From Branchiostoma floridae (taxonomy: Eukaryota; Chordata; Leptocardii; Amphioxiformes; Branchiostomatidae): a stretch of 64,000 bases of DNA. The notes below the pieces were generated by a model. That model searched no databases and was not told where the DNA came from. It was given only the letters and a program-made list of their open reading frames with translations. Numbering within the stretch: the stretch's first letter is position 1; each line of letters starts with the position of its first letter. A program made the translations under genes and the position numbers. The stretch covers positions 14,397,933 to 14,461,932 of the forward strand of contig NC_049986.1 of NCBI RefSeq assembly GCF_000003815.2, given 5' to 3'. Shown here in pieces: positions 1 through 14,200 of this stretch.

Positions 1-2842
1 ATTTTAAGTTGAAACGCTACTAAGTAAGTATGAAAATGAATATCCATTCCTAAGCAAGCCATTGATAGGGAATTTATGCAGAAGGGATTGATGCGGATTT
101 TCATTACCCGAGAAAACGATGAACAAGAAAGCCAACTGTATATGACGTCAGCAAAATTCGATAGCCCAGATCAATGTTTAGCATCTTTTTATCATCAACA
201 GATACATTCTCCTTTATACAATGGTCTTTAGATCCATCTGTTATTTTGGTCTATCGCAGTTTATGCAAAATGTATAGATAGGGCCGTTCAAAAGGCGATG
301 GGGGGCATATTCTGTCATTATTGCTTTTTTTACGACACCGCTTTTTTATTGCTTCTCTAAATAAAAGAAATTCACCCAGACATCAAGTCCATTGCTTCTA
401 TCTATAAGGTATTTTATCGTATATATCGCTTTCTTTATATATGACATATTTGTATAATACATCGTTAATAGGAGCCCTACAGACGGGACGGAGTTTATTG
501 GCCATGTGTTACTTTACAGCACTTGGCATTCTTGAAACAAACACAAACGACAGCTGTGTGAGTTTATGTCCTCCCAATGCGGCAGGCCGTTTTGACGCAA
601 CCACAAAGAATCAATGACCACAATACTTATAGTACATGCAGACTGTTTTATGGGTCCTCCGGGGCCCCAATAAACGTTACAACCTGTGTGGCCAATAAAC
701 GTCATTTTTACAGGGCCTTTGACGACCGTTTTTACTGCATCACAGACATACAAAGCATGACTGTCTCCATGCGGGATATAACGAGCTTCCCTCCGGACTC
801 GGCTGTGATCACGGGAAGATACCATTGCCTGGCCATTCATTTGGTCTATTGTTGCTTGGAGCACGATTGTTGTGCCATAATGTAAGGCACAATAAGGGAC
901 ACAACAGGAGTAGGGAGAATGGCTTATATCCATCATCGATAGTGGAAGGGATGGACAACAATGTTCCCCAACTTCTCTTTTTTATCATAATCTAACCTCT
1001 TTAAATTTAAGGGTCCGTCATGGATGGAGAATGGGAGGGAATGTTTATTGATGGACGTTTAAACATCCTCTTTACTTGCAATTGTCAGAGGATAAACATC
1101 GTGTGTGGCAGAAACTATGGGATCGACGACAATTTCTTCGATACGTTTTACCGTTTGGGTATATGGATACAAGTTACTACGCATAAGTTAGGTCTTTATT
1201 GATGGTAAGGCACCCTTTTGTCAAGTAATTTGAATTTAGAGACTGCATTTAGGCTAGAGTAGTCACATGTCAACATCAACTTTCATGATTCGACTGGATG
1301 CCATCAATCTTGAGAAGACCTCTACAACCCTGTTGTTTCAAGTTGATATGGTAGTATCATGGCACCCGTTGGAATTATGGAAGCTGATGTTATAGTATCA
1401 TAGAGCCAGACGACGTCGACCAATCAGATGACTCCGTATACACCTCAGAGCACCCTATACACCTCAGGGTGGGTCATTAACGCTATATTGTTTGTCCGTC
1501 TGTATTTCCCCTATTACTTGCAATTAGCCTGTGGAAAAGAATTTGCAATAAACTTATCATTATCAAAAAGAACCTTCAAAATGACTGACACTGCAGTAGC
1601 GCTGGCGAGGTGAGAGGGGAAAAAGTTAAGAAGTGGTCTCAAAGATGACATTTCTAATCCACGTCGGTAGAGGCGCCCTTAATTTCCAAACAGATGTTTG
1701 GTTTCCCCACACTTCAAGTTGTGCGTTTGTAATAGAGATACAAGGAAACTAAACCGTTGTCGTTGTAAACATTGTAAATGTTATTTTCACTTCACTACGT
1801 TCACAAAGAGAGAACCAGCAAGAAGGTGTGGCCTTGGAACTAGTAACAACCTTTGTCGAGTTTTAACGACAACGCTAACCGCTTAATTAAACACCGGTCG
1901 GTGATTATATGGACAGTTAACGACTCGCCGGTGATTACTTGGACCATTTCTAATGATCATTGATAACTTACCTGTGTTCATTGGGACCATTGTAAGAAAA
2001 AGATATCAGTAGCAGCAGCATAAAGCGCCGATGGACTGTATGTCCTGTATCATATCGTGATTCAATACCATCTAGATGACCTCTATCTTCTAAATCTAAA
2101 GGCTACGTGAGGAATAGTGCGTCTCTAACCGGAAGTGCCTATTGATCAACTCCGTCTTGGAGTGTGGTGTTTTGGTTTTATTGCCCACGCACTTACAGCT
2201 CCGTGCTTTCTATCTATTACCCGTGGAGGCCGGGGTACTCCGTAAGGCATGCAACGGCTCTTCACTAAACCAGCAGACGTGATCATACAAGAGAATACCT
2301 GTTGCTCATGTCCAACCATAACCGTCAGCATAGACCATGGACGTGACTTCGATGTTGTTATACTGGGCTGAGTAGTATTTATTTTCTTTTATTTATTTAT
2401 TGAGATTTACCACAATTGTGGAAGGATTGACAGAACAGGTGACTATCACCTTTTCAAGATGTCAACACGGAGACCATTCAGTAGGTTTGATCCACTCACA
2501 ACGGAAAGGACCGCTACTCTTTGCGATAAGTGTGGTGGGTTCTTTAACGTGGCGTGGGGTGTGGCTCTCCCCAAACACGGGACCTCCATTTACGCTCTAT
2601 TCGAGGGACGGCCCTAACTAAGGCTAGGTACTAATTTCCACCTTAATTAAGTGAGGAATGTTGTGTAGAGTGCCTTTCCTAAGGAGTAAGGGCACAAGAT
2701 CGGTGACATGGCAGGTCGAACTCGGGACCTCTTGGGCCTCTTGGGTCTGAGCCGAACACCTCAGTACGGCACACGACCCCACAAACCTGCATACCTATGC
2801 TGGCTATGCATATACAAGATTAGTCGTTTACCCTTATGTCTC

Positions 2843-2925
2843 GTTCATTTACATCTTTTTTTCACTTTCTTCCTTCATTTCTCCATTCCTTCTTACATTC
2901 ATTCATTCCTCAATTCCTTCCTCCA
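2843..2925. repeat. CT/ATTC-rich simple-sequence tract
   Basis: A pyrimidine-rich low-complexity stretch with repeated TTCC, TTCATT and ATTC words, including ATTC repeats around 2897-2910. It explains the leucine/phenylalanine/serine-rich short open frame that crosses it. No function is implied. Confidence 0.6.
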
Positions 2926-3682
2926 TGATATTCGGAGTCATACTCTTCCCACGCAGGACTATGGTAATTGTATGTGCCGACTGTATAAAAGTAAATAAAC
3001 AGTCATTCAATCATTCACACCCATGGGTACCTTTTTGACAGTGACTCAATCAGATAGATAAGATCAAAGATGGGTAGATAAAAGTCATTACTAAACATCA
3101 CTCGGACATGCCCATGTGGGCTCCGCTATCCGGGACGTCTGGCGATCACAGGTTTCGGAAAATTGGGTCAGGGACTCCATCATTCATTCATTGACTGTAC
3201 TCAGATTGTAAGTGACTTATATTAAAGTCAATTAACACATCTAGACATATTATAGATCTAGCACGGACATGCCCCTGGGTTTCATTTCGGAAACCCTTAG
3301 TGGCAATTCCCGCCAAAAAATTGGGTCGAAGAAAATGCGGGCTAACTCCAGCTGTGGCCGGACGGATTAACTTCAGATGTGGCCCCAAGCGGAACAGATG
3401 TCTACTTTTTTTTACCGCACTGAGATGTCTTCTTGCTTTACTGTTTCCGGTCCCGAGCGCGCGCTTTGGTGGTGAAGTCATCAATATCGCTAGCTTGGCT
3501 GGCTGTGACAGAGGAAATGAGAAAGTCGTCCTGAATTACTACTGGGTATGCTGAGCACCGGTAGCGTGAATTATCGCGTCTATCTGTCATGGTATGATAT
3601 GACTTATTACTAGTAATAAAGACAGATTTAGATCGCCGACTAAGAGGCTCACTCTCCGGATCAGATGTAAGATTTCATATTA

Positions 3683-3859
3683 NNNNNNNNNNNNNNNNNN
3701 NNNNNNNNNNNNNNNNNNNNNNNNNNNNNNNNNNNNNNNNNNNNNNNNNNNNNNNNNNNNNNNNNNNNNNNNNNNNNNNNNNNNNNNNNNNNNNNNNNNN
3801 NNNNNNNNNNNNNNNNNNNNNNNNNNNNNNNNNNNNNNNNNNNNNNNNNNNNNNNNNNN
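3683..3859. other. Assembly gap (177 Ns)
   Basis: A run of 177 undetermined bases. It may be an estimated-size scaffold gap, and nothing can be said about its content. Confidence 0.99.
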
Positions 3860-6800
3860 GCAAATTCCGTCATCATCATAATCATCAACTACAACAAATA
3901 GCCTGACCTGGCCAGGAAGAATAATCACATTATAAAAGTGACGCCCGTGAAATCGGTTGTTAGGGAGCGGCCTGCCCAAATCTAGTAAATATTCTCTAGG
4001 GCTTTAACGGTTCTGGTCGGAATGTACGCGCTAATTTTTTGTCGGTGCTGCCCGTCACTTTTATATCGTCACGCGGAGAGGGGACATACGGAAGGACTAG
4101 AAAGGTTGTAGATTTGTACATTCTAGGATTTCTGTCTCAACAAGCGAGGAAGATTAAGTTATCAAGTCCACAGATGCAACATGTGTTCACAGGTAGGCCG
4201 CTAGTTTGTTGTGTTTGCTGTTAATTTGTTGTTGTTGTCCCAATCTTTAATCTGTACTCCATTTTCGTCTGGTCACCTTTCCATCTTGCTCCAGTGTGGG
4301 TGCCGGAGTTGTATAAAAAAAAGAATGTGTCAAAACTGCTTTCTTTGGGGAAAATTGCCTAACGTGTCAGAGAAATAACCCTGTTTCAACTTTGTTACTG
4401 TAGCTAAAAAAAGTATACTCTTCACATTTATCAGTTAGCGGTTTTGTGTGGATGAGTGTGAGTAATTGTTTTGAAATGCCCTTTTTTCAACTTAACTACA
4501 ACACTTCTTGTCCACATGTTTCTCTTTTACAACTCCGTGTGCGTCTATTTTTTCCTAGGGGAGCCAATTTGAAAAGTAATGAAATTAGTCTAACCGCCTT
4601 TTATTTTCCCCACACTTCCCCCCTTCTGACTGCCTACACCCAGGCAGTGCGCAGGCCCGGTGTTCGGTATGCACAATCAATTTTCCAGCTCCGCTCATCC
4701 GGTTCACCTATCATATGGAATTCAATTGGCATCATATGTCCCGTCACAAAGGGTTGTTTTCTTCTCAACGGCTGTAAAAACACTTCAGAAATCAAGGCAG
4801 CGAACAGTTAGAGTTAATGTTTTCACAAACACTTGAGTCGAGGACACTGAAGTCAAAGTCGAAGTAGACTCTTATTGATTTCTTTTATTGCGGGCGCGGC
4901 GGCCAGGTCTATTTGTGTAGCCGTTGTGTTGGTGATGACTGGCTATTGCAACAGATGGCGAACTGATTAAAGTGTGTCGCAAAGTTGTCAAACAACCGAA
5001 TCAGGAAAACGTATGTGTCAGCGAAATCGTGCAAGGCGGTAGCATGGGCCAGGCAAGACATAAATGTTGTAGAGGTCGCAACCCAGTATCAAATACCCAT
5101 CATCGCATCCCTGCTTATCTTTTACCATACACGCCTATGTAGAGCCATGCTAAGTATGAAATAAGTCATACTCATAGAGAAGTTTTGTCTGAAGGCGGCT
5201 GTATTGTGATCATCAGTAGTTTGTATACGTGGCCTGCTCAGTTTAACGTGTCGGTCTTTGACATTATCGCTGTGTAAAAAGCGGCCTCATTAGATGTGGA
5301 GTCCGATAATTGGACGGGGGGAAGCAATGGGGCCAATTTGGCAGACTTGGGATATAAGGCAACATGGATTATCCATGACGTCACGTACAGGAAACAGTTT
5401 CCTCGGCAACACAAAGCCATTGAGTAAAGAGGTCGGAGGGATGCAAAGAGGGTCCCTAATACGCTTGCTTTTGGAGGTCTGTGTAAACTTTCATATTCAC
5501 GGCATCGCGGAAAGTGCCCGGGCTATTGTTTGTACGAGCCCGGCTTGCCTACGGGGTAATTCTGTAGTGCTGGTACGTGGTATGACATGACTCGACCAAT
5601 GTTAATGTAATAAATTCTACCACTCCTTTTTCTTACGGAGATTGATTGAAGTTTATTGATAGCTACCCGCATAACCTGTAGCTAACATACATGTCTGAAT
5701 TGCCCGTTGTAACGGTATGGTGTTTCATTGTTGACATACAATCATGCCCCAGTCCTGAGTTCTAATTAGTTTGGAAAGCGGATATGGGAGTATCAGAGCT
5801 CGCCCCCATTCAACTTCCCATTTTCACTCCCTGAAAAGTAAACACACGAGGAGAAAGTGTTTCATTGTCTCGAGTTTTTATGGTGGTCGTAACTTGCAAT
5901 GTGCATGGAGGAATAAAATCCCTTTGCGTGCCTCGCCTTCGATTTTGCTGTATCCTGGGTAATGAGGGCCCTTCTAAGCTGTCATTATGTTGTCAGCTGA
6001 GTCAATCGCCATGTCATAAACATTCACCATTCAAGTCGGGCATGATGGGATATGTAGCGGTGACTCTTTCAAAATGGCGCATGGCGGGAGCGGCGGAGCG
6101 TGAAACTTCGTCGGCAAAACTGCGAACTTCTGACGGCAGGACCACGCCAGTGCCTTCCTCATCTACAGCACAGGTAGGGGACACTGTTCTGCAACTATCG
6201 AGGACACTTTTTGCTATCATGCCCCTCCCCACTTGGTAAGTTTGGCGAAGTGTTCCCCCACGAAATCTCGGAAGACTGGGGCCGGACCCGTCAGTTTGGT
6301 TATGACCCGGGGCTATGCTAATGCCGCGAAGTTTTCATTATCAGTTTTACAGGCGCTGCATCATTGATTTCCAAACGCCTTACGCGGAAAGTGGAGCGTT
6401 TGTCCCCATTTCTCAGTGATCCGTGGTGGCTTCCCAAGTTAAGGAAAGTTGTAGCGCCCGAGTTGATGAGTGTTAGAAGTAAGTGAGCGGAATAGTTGGA
6501 ATGGCCCTTTATTCAGGACGCTGCTTGTATGCAATAAAAGTTGTCATTTGTATTCAAAGCGTCGTCCCGAGCTTTTCACAGCCCTTTATCATTCCGCTTT
6601 GTCCCGCGCAGTTTGCAAGCCGTCCCTGCAAACTTTTTTTGTCTTTTCCTGTCCGTTTCCTCTGAAGTCTGGGACGACTTGGAGTAATGAAAACTCGCAA
6701 GGGGGTATAAAAATCCATCATGGCCTCCTCAATCTGAACTTGACACCTCTAAAGGCGCGTGAAAACTGATAACACACTGCTGATGGGCCCCTCCCCACGC

Positions 6801-7693
6801 ACCAAATCTCTCACGTGAGGGGCACTCAATAGGGTCTTGTTTGAATTGCGGGGTTGGGAGTGAATAAAAATTACCGATGTTTGGATTGCGGCATCGCAAC
6901 GAGTGTAACAAAACACGGCGGGCGAGGAAAGCGTTGTCCCAGACAGTTTGATTACCCCACTTCGGAACAGTCTCCCCGAGTTTGTCACAGAGGCTTTGGG
7001 GGGAATTTCCAGGAGATAACGTGGGATGGGGCGGCATTGGTCGTCCTTGCCTAGGCTTAGAATTAATACGGCCTCTGAATACCGGAGTAGTATTATCAAT
7101 GGCATCATTATGTGGCTGTGCCGCCTGTTGAGTGCTTTGTGGGGATCTTGAATAGGTTCCGTGAAGGGTATATTCATCTGAGTTAATGTTTACGTTCGGT
7201 GTATAACTTAGCGAATTACATCCTTTAATGAAGCGCGCAGTGCCGCTGCTTCCCACGGCACACAGGCGCTTTGTGTTCTCTCGGCGCTGGCAATTTGGAA
7301 ATATAACCATCTTTTTCTCGTCCTTGACTGTTGTGTTTATATGACCCTGAGATTAATCAAACTTGGCCCGCGGGCAGTTAAGTTCTTTGTTCTCTCCTGC
7401 ATATGTTTTGAAGCGCCTAGCCCCGTCTGACATTCTTCTACGGATGCTTGAAGACGACTCACGTTTACAGTATGAAAGAATTTATTGTTCTGGTCTTTAT
7501 TTGCGGGCCATCTTTTGTTTAGGTTTATCTGCCCGACATGGCGTCTCTGTATTTCCGGTCGTCCATCAAAAGTGGCCTAGTCCTGTGCTCGGTGTCCCGT
7601 ATTACATTACAGCACTCCGCTGATGAATTCTCCGCACTTCAGCGCTCCGTGTCGGGGATGCGGAGACATGCAACTTGTTGCATTCATGTATTC

Positions 7694-10282
7694 TTTATGG
7701 CGGGTGGAAGGTACACATGGAATACATCACGGGCCATTCTTCCATCGCTCGCGTTAGACCACCTATCAAGATGATTGAAAGAATCTGCGTATATTTCCCC
7801 CGGGGTTATAAAAATCCCATACACGCAGCGGCGGGACAATGTTGCTTTTAGCCATATCCAACTTCGACGCCCGGAACATTCCAGTCTGTCTCCACCATGT
7901 CGGCAGGAAAAGTCATAAATAGAGAGTTCCGCGATTTTTACTGCGTTATTTGTGCATCGTACAGCTGCCGGGCGAATCAGAAAAATATAGTCTGGCTCGT
8001 AAATTTTACACAAGGAATCGAATGAAAATGTGTCTGGTAACTGTATTGCTGTCACGCAAGTCCTGTCGAGTTGCTGATTTTGATCGCACCATGTTTTTAT
8101 TACCTCCAGATGTGTGGATGTGTCTGTATAAGTATGAGTCATGTGATGGGCACCGGCTATAACTGTAAACAATGATCCTCACTCGAGCCAGAACTTTGTT
8201 GATTAAAGGTCCCAACTCATGTGTCCGTCAGCCACTTGTGCAAACAATTCCAACATTCTTACACCGTCTCGCTAGAGTGGCCCTGCTTACCTTGGACGTT
8301 GAGAGGGCCCTGGAATTTTATTACCTAAAGCGTTCTCTCAACGTTTTTGTCGAGCGCGTGAGAACCGACCCACTGCATATGGATGAGCGACTTTTATGAA
8401 TGCGTCCGCTCCGCGTAATAAGAAGGAACCGAACAAATGCCTCTTTCTTCCCCCCTTTGAAACTTAATGGCGCCATTATGAATTCGTTCCATCTGGGCTG
8501 TTGTTAAAGGGCTCTCCAGCATAATCCGCCCCAGAAAATTTGGGAAACTAAAACCAGACCGGCGGAGGATTGTTTCGCCGGGGCGTCATGAGCGCAACAG
8601 TTGAGGTAAATTTGATTACTTTTCCTTCCGCTCATTTTGGCGATGCGTCATTAGACTTCGCAGATGGTTTCGAAATTCAGCACGGTCCAGATCCGCGAGA
8701 TGAGACCATTCCGAAAGATAAGGGGGCAATTTGGCCGAGCTGTAGTGTAGCGGCAATCAGTTACGGAGCCGGGGCACAGTGTGGAGAGTGGAGGGATTTT
8801 TATGATATGTGTTGGCACGGCGGAATTGTGCCAACGTGCGAGCAAGTTTGATGGCGGAAAGCGGCGCGCTGTTCCTTGTCAGTTGGGACACGTTTAAGGC
8901 ATCAGCTTTCCGTGATTTATCGGGGCTGCGCTACCCCGGTGTCGGAGCCAGCCCTGCTCTTGTTTACTTTATTACCAGAGTAATGGAATGCCCAGCCTAG
9001 CAGAACATCCCACCGCGTCTAATTGTCTCGCCTTTTATCGGACCTGCTTGATGCATAGAGAGGTCCATTTGCACGCTTATTGCATCTCGCTCTAGCAAAG
9101 GTACTGTGTACAAAGGCCCCTTTGTTCTTTCCTGAGCCCTTGCATCTTTGAAACGGCGATTTTATCACTCTATTGAACTAACGACTAACAAATGTGACCC
9201 GACAGGATGGTTATTTTCTTTTCTGTCATCTGCATACGCGGATGCCAAAACCGCCGTCTTCGGTTACCAGGTCTGAGTCCGGCTGTGGCAGCCGTGCCAT
9301 AAACCCCTTCCAAACACTGTCGCTCCGTATTGTGTTTTTATTGCCATCAGGTTACGACCCATCGTAAAATGCAAATACGACAAGTTGGGCAATTTTTCTA
9401 TCTTGGGTCTTTTAATGACCGCCTTATATGGCGTGCTTAGTCTTGTGTGCCACGGGTCAATTGCCGTGCCGTGTGAAACTTGATAGTAGTTATTCTCAGG
9501 GAGCATTGCCCTAAAGTCATCCACGATCCATGAGGCTCTCCTGAATTGCAAACACCGCCCGCAGTGCTCGGCCGCGCCGCCTTCGCCGCGTCACGATGAA
9601 TCCGCGCCCGAGACCGACCCCGTTCCTCCGCTCCCCCGGTAAGCCCGTCTCTTCTTCCGTAGACATGCTGTCTGTGGCGTAGTGCTGTCGTTAGTGGTGG
9701 GTGGGGGAAGGACGGCGTTACGAGCCCGTCTGAGACTGGGTAGCGAGGCCGCGGGGTTTTATGGCGGTTGTAAACAGAGAAGCGAAGCGTGTACATGCGG
9801 TGTGTACTTAAGACCCGGGCTGGCTGGATGAATGACACTCCAAGTTAGTTTGAGGCGCGCAGTACAGAGGCTCCCATGGGGAGACATGTCGAAGTTCATG
9901 CGGTTTAGGAGATGTTCAGACACATTTCGGCAGTCTAGACGACGTCGGGTCATGCCCCACATCTCCGCACTGCGTTGCATGTAATTTAATTGCCCGGTGT
10001 AACCACTGCGCCCCGAGCTCCGTACAGCGGGAGGGCAGACCCGCCGGGGCCGGGGGCCGGGGTTTCTGGTCGGGAAGCCACTTCTGACCGCCCGAGACAG
10101 TCTTGGTGGGGAGGGGGATCCCGGGTAGCCATAAAATCGCGATTCTCAGGAACATCAATGCAATTACTAATGAGCAGTGCAGCAAGGGATCTCATTACTG
10201 TTTGCCAATCGATTTGGTCACCCGAGGCAGTTAATCTTTACTTTGTGACGTCACTCGATGCTCTAATTGACGTGTTTATGGC
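7694..10282. promoter_or_regulatory. Cluster of caudal/posterior-Hox type TTTATKGC sites
   Basis: Exact matches to TTTATGGC or TTTATTGC, counting both strands, occur at 7694-7701, 9296-9303 (reverse), 9337-9344, 9758-9765, 10128-10135 (reverse) and 10275-10282. A related TTTATGGG lies at 10776-10783. Outlying TTTATTGC copies lie at 345-352 and 4884-4891. This word matches the known Cdx/Hox9-13 preference. Six copies in 2.6 kb is far above the roughly 0.2 expected by chance for two 8-mers on both strands, although I picked the motif after seeing it. The cluster sits 1-3.5 kb upstream of the homeobox gene start codon, so an enhancer role is plausible but inferred. Confidence 0.35.
9551..9640 (+). 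promoter_or_regulatory. CpG-rich patch ending in a splice-donor-like site
   Basis: A short G+C- and CpG-dense stretch inside AT-richer DNA. It contains an ATG at 9595-9597 with 14 open codons, then a good donor sequence (G|GTAAGC) at 9638/9639. It could be a 5' exon and promoter of the homeobox gene. Splicing it to the acceptor at 11154/11155 would not keep the main reading frame, so it would be untranslated leader or an upstream ORF. This is speculative. Confidence 0.25.
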
Positions 10283-10848
10283 GCCAGCTAAAATGGAGAC
10301 TAAATGGCCGGAGGGGGGAAACTGAAATCTGTTATAAGTATACTCGATCTCTTACGATCTCTTAAGATACGTTTGGTTCCTTTAGTTTTCACCGCTGTCC
10401 ATCCGCCCTTCATCGCTGCTCGGCCGTTTGGTTACACAAAGTTGGTCACGCTTTACGATATGCTTATAGGACGCTGCCTCTTTTGTGCCGTGTTTTTCGC
10501 TGGCGGAATGTTTATTCCATAAATGAATTAGAAGCTCTGACCTTTGTTGTTCCCAAAAGAGCGCTCGGGGGTGAATGGGCGAGGTTTCCTGCTGCCAATA
10601 GCAATTGTGTTTGTTTATGCTGGGGAATTAACACAGTAACAGCATTACTCATTCGGTATTTGCTTTGTATAGCTTTGTATTCTGTGGAAGATCAAGCCCG
10701 TGTCTCACAAGGGGGCAGGCAGAGGGGCTTTACAGGACGTGACCAAACTTCTGCTGAGCCAAGACGGCCGCTTCTTTTATGGGCCCCATGGCATAGAGCA
10801 TATTGGAATGCAACAGGTTAAGTCACCGCGAAGCGCACTTCATCTGGC

Positions 10849-10866
10849 ATGCAAATACTCTAATTA
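10849..10866. promoter_or_regulatory. Octamer (ATGCAAAT) plus TAATTA pair
   Basis: A perfect POU-type octamer at 10849-10856 is followed four bases later by a homeodomain core TAATTA at 10861-10866, about 360 bp upstream of the start codon. A second TAATTA lies at about 11116, inside the proposed leader intron. Close octamer/TAATTA pairs are typical of developmental enhancers, and auto-regulation by the encoded homeodomains is possible. Sites this short do occur by chance. Confidence 0.3.
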
Positions 10867-11223
10867 AGGCCGGGGTTACCTACTCGGAATCAGATTTAGC
10901 TTTCTTTGTCACATAAACAATGGAGCACAATGACCAGATTTGGGACAGCCTTTTCCCCATGTGGACGTAATAACGCCGTAAAAAGAATTGCCATTCACGG
11001 GGGAGGAATGTTGTGGGCGCTGCGGACGTTTTGGACACCAGCTTGGTAAAAACCGAGCGAACAATGGCGACGGATTGGGTTAGCGTGATAAGACACAAAG
11101 GTAATTTAATAGCCCGTAATTAACCATCTATTTCTTTTGCCATTCTGCCTTCAGGTGCGGGTACACCTGCGTGCGAAGCCAAGCCTGAAACAGCCCCGCC
11201 TGTTACTGGAGTGACACAGCATC

Positions 11224-14200
11224 ATGAACAGAGCTGGACCTGGCTGCAGCCCACGGAAGAAAGGTGAATCTGCGACAGGCAACAGTAACAAGACTTTGAA
11301 CACTTCTCCCGCCAAGAACAAAGCGCCCACCAACAGTACTAGTGTTCCCAAGTTGGGACGACGCAAACAGGTTCTGCAGCCCAAGGCGGACCCAGACGCA
11401 ACAACAATAGGTAGTAAGTCTCCCTCCGTGAACAAAGATTCCAGTGCCATTAAAAGCGAACAAAGACAATTATCCGAGCTTATAAGAGGACACTTCCATT
11501 ACGAGGGCAGTAGTTCAGAACACGACGAGTTAGTCAGAAGGTCGCCACGATTCAAGGCGGATCTAAGTACAACTTCTCAGGACAATTCAGGAGCTGATAG
11601 TGACATTAAGGGTTCTGTGATTTCTGTGACAGGAAGCACGGTAAGCCCCAGGAAGCTGCAAGACCTGGCCACAGCTTTTCAGGTCAGAATAACAAAGATA
11701 GCCTCTCCCGGTAAGGCTGCTCCTGCGGACAGAGAAACGAAGGGTCCGAACAGAAAAACTCTGGGACAGAAACGGCCAGCAAGTAGGTCACCATCCACGA
11801 AACGACAGAAAAAGAAGTCCAAGAAAGTTGAAGACAATACAAAAGTTGACAACAACACATTTAGTCAAATAAAAAAGGCCAGAGGTTCTAGTAAAGGTAG
11901 AAAGAAGACAGAGCAAAAGCAACAAGTTGAACAAGAAAGGAAGGACACCGAATGTGACATATCGTCAAGCGAGACTGTGCTGAATACAGAAAAAAGTGCT
12001 GAAATAAGCGATAAGTTGAAAAAGAAGCCCATAGTTCTGCTAAGACGACTGAAGCAATACCACTTTTCGAAGGAGGACAATAACACAACAGAGATTAAGT
12101 CTGAAGAGAGCATCACTGATATTCAATCAAAAGAAGAAGACCAAGACACAATTGAAGAAGACCAAGACACAGCAATAGAACGCGTTAAAAGGAAATTAAG
12201 TTTCGAGGAAGGTGATCACCTTGTTGAAGACAGTGTTACGTCAGACTCGGCAAACGTGGACAGCCATTCCGAACAGACGAGCGAGTTAGAACAACAGGAC
12301 GAAACACATCACGAAGTGAACACCGAGCCTTCTAGCGATTCCGCACAAAATTGTGAAATTGTACTGGAGAATAAAGATATCCGTAGTGACACAGACAGTC
12401 ACATTACTGCCGAGGATACAAGTTGCAAACTTCCTACTAACGTCATTGAGCCAAGTACAGCACAGGAACCAATGAGTGCAGAGGACACTGTCCAGGAAGC
12501 AGACACAGTAGCAATCACCATGTCTGAAGAGATGGTCAAGAAAGACTTAGCCGTGTCCCAGAAGGAGACACCTGTCCGGAGCCCATCCCCTGCGGTCGGA
12601 TCTACAGATGATGTATCCAAGCCATTAAGATTTCATGACTCACAGATGCCGATGAACGCGGACAAAATAGAACTGAAATTGGACGAAGTCCCAGAAGCAG
12701 ATATCAACGGCGCAGATCAAGACGTTGAAAACGTTCTCCACACTCCACAAGGAGCTGATGACTACTGTTTACCCCTCGTTACAGATAGAGATTCTACGGT
12801 AACGACTGAAGAATCGCGCGTGCCAGGCCCGATCTCCCACCTGCCCGACAGCTTAGAGAGCTGTAGTGTGGAGTCTGAAGGGACCAACGACGCGAGTATG
12901 CCTGCAACAATCCCCGCATCCGAGGAACTGGGGAAGGAGGTGGAAGATGCAGAGCAGAGCAGCACCAGAGACAGTCATTCCAATCATACCATCCCAGAAC
13001 CGGCAGAGTTGCCCAAACCTGTGGTGAAGGAGAGGACGAACAGGAGGAAGGCGAAGTGCCCGGCAAAGATTCCGAGACAGGAGATTATGCTGGAGCACCA
13101 CGACGCTTCCTTCGAGCTCGACGACCACGAAGGAGACATTCCAATGGACGAAGATGAGGAAGAACGTCGGTTCATGATGGAGATGGGAGAGGAGGACATG
13201 AATGACGAAGAGCATTGGATGGAGGATGCAGTGGAGGAGGTGCGCAGCCGGAAGGGCCGGCGCAAGGCCACGACGCCCCGCCCGAACAGACAGGCCGCCA
13301 GCCCGGGACGTCACGACGTGGCCTACGTGTCCTTAAACGAGGCCAACCCACCTGTGCGGCATCTTCTGAACCACGAGTCGCCAGACGACGCCAGCGACGT
13401 CCAGCCCAACTCCGCCAACCAGTACCAGGCTTACCTCAGGGAATTATTACCCCCAATGGCAAATTCTGGGAGCCAGGGACCGACTTCGCCGCCGCCACAG
13501 GGCAGCGACATGCCGCGGCAGCTCGCCATGTACCCCATGCACTCCACAAGGATGCCTCGGCAAGACGAAGAATCACCCGGGGAGGAAGAGCGCTCCTCTC
13601 TCCCGCCGTTTGCAAGGAGGGTTGGCGAAGACGATAACCTACCGCCGAACTTTATGGATAACCGTATGAGGCAGCAGGACATGGGTGAGCAGCAGAGTCC
13701 AGAAGATGGACAACAAGGCAGGTACAGACGGGAGTTTCACCGCGTTCCTTACAGCAAGTGGGTGCTGACGATGCTGGAGCACGCCTATCAGGAAGGGATG
13801 GGGTACGTACGCAGCACGAAGAAGTTCGAGCTTAGCATGGCGACAGGCCTGTCTTCTCGGCAGATCAAGGTTTGGTTCCAAAACAGGAGGGCAAAGGACC
13901 GTAAGCTGAAGAAGAGGGGAAAGTTGCCGTTCAAACCAACGTTCAATCGCGGTAGGAGGTCGCACGAAGAAGAGCACGAGTCTGGAGACGGAGCCGAAGC
14001 AACCGAGTTTGACGTGAAATCTGAAGACGCGCCGGTCTATAGGAAGCCCGTTATTGACACAGACGGCGACGGGGCCGACAGGAGTCATAAACTGCAGATG
14101 CATGCACCGATGGTGACTCCAGCTACGCACAGCCAAGCTTCTGTCGCACCAGTTCACGTGCCAGCAGCAACTTCGTCCGAGAGTAAGGTTCCCGAACCGC

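Larger units (their letters stand above)
1..11154. other. Upstream non-coding flank of the multi-homeobox gene
   Basis: I see no exon that I can support here. The open frames are short, overlap on both strands and resemble no protein family I know. The longest is 193 codons on the minus strand at 6729-7310. The stretch contains an N gap, a CT/ATTC-rich simple-sequence patch, a CpG-rich patch near 9.55-9.64 kb and a cluster of TTTATKGC motifs listed separately. Any 5' untranslated exons of the homeobox gene should lie in the last 2 kb, but I cannot place them with confidence. Confidence 0.6.

Noticed and set aside
6729-7310. 193-codon minus-strand ORF, with a 142-codon ORF in another frame over the same bases
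   Set aside because: No domain, no splice context, composition like translated non-coding DNA, and a competing frame of similar length.
11064-11100. ATG with 12 open codons before a donor-like site, as first coding exon of the homeobox gene
   Set aside because: Joining it to the acceptor at 11154 puts it out of frame with the main ORF, and it would end at a TGA. It could be an upstream ORF in the leader.
12762-13314. Several minus-strand ORFs inside the large homeobox exon (up to 218 codons at 13639-14295)
   Set aside because: These are antisense shadows of the G+C-rich, codon-biased homeobox ORF.
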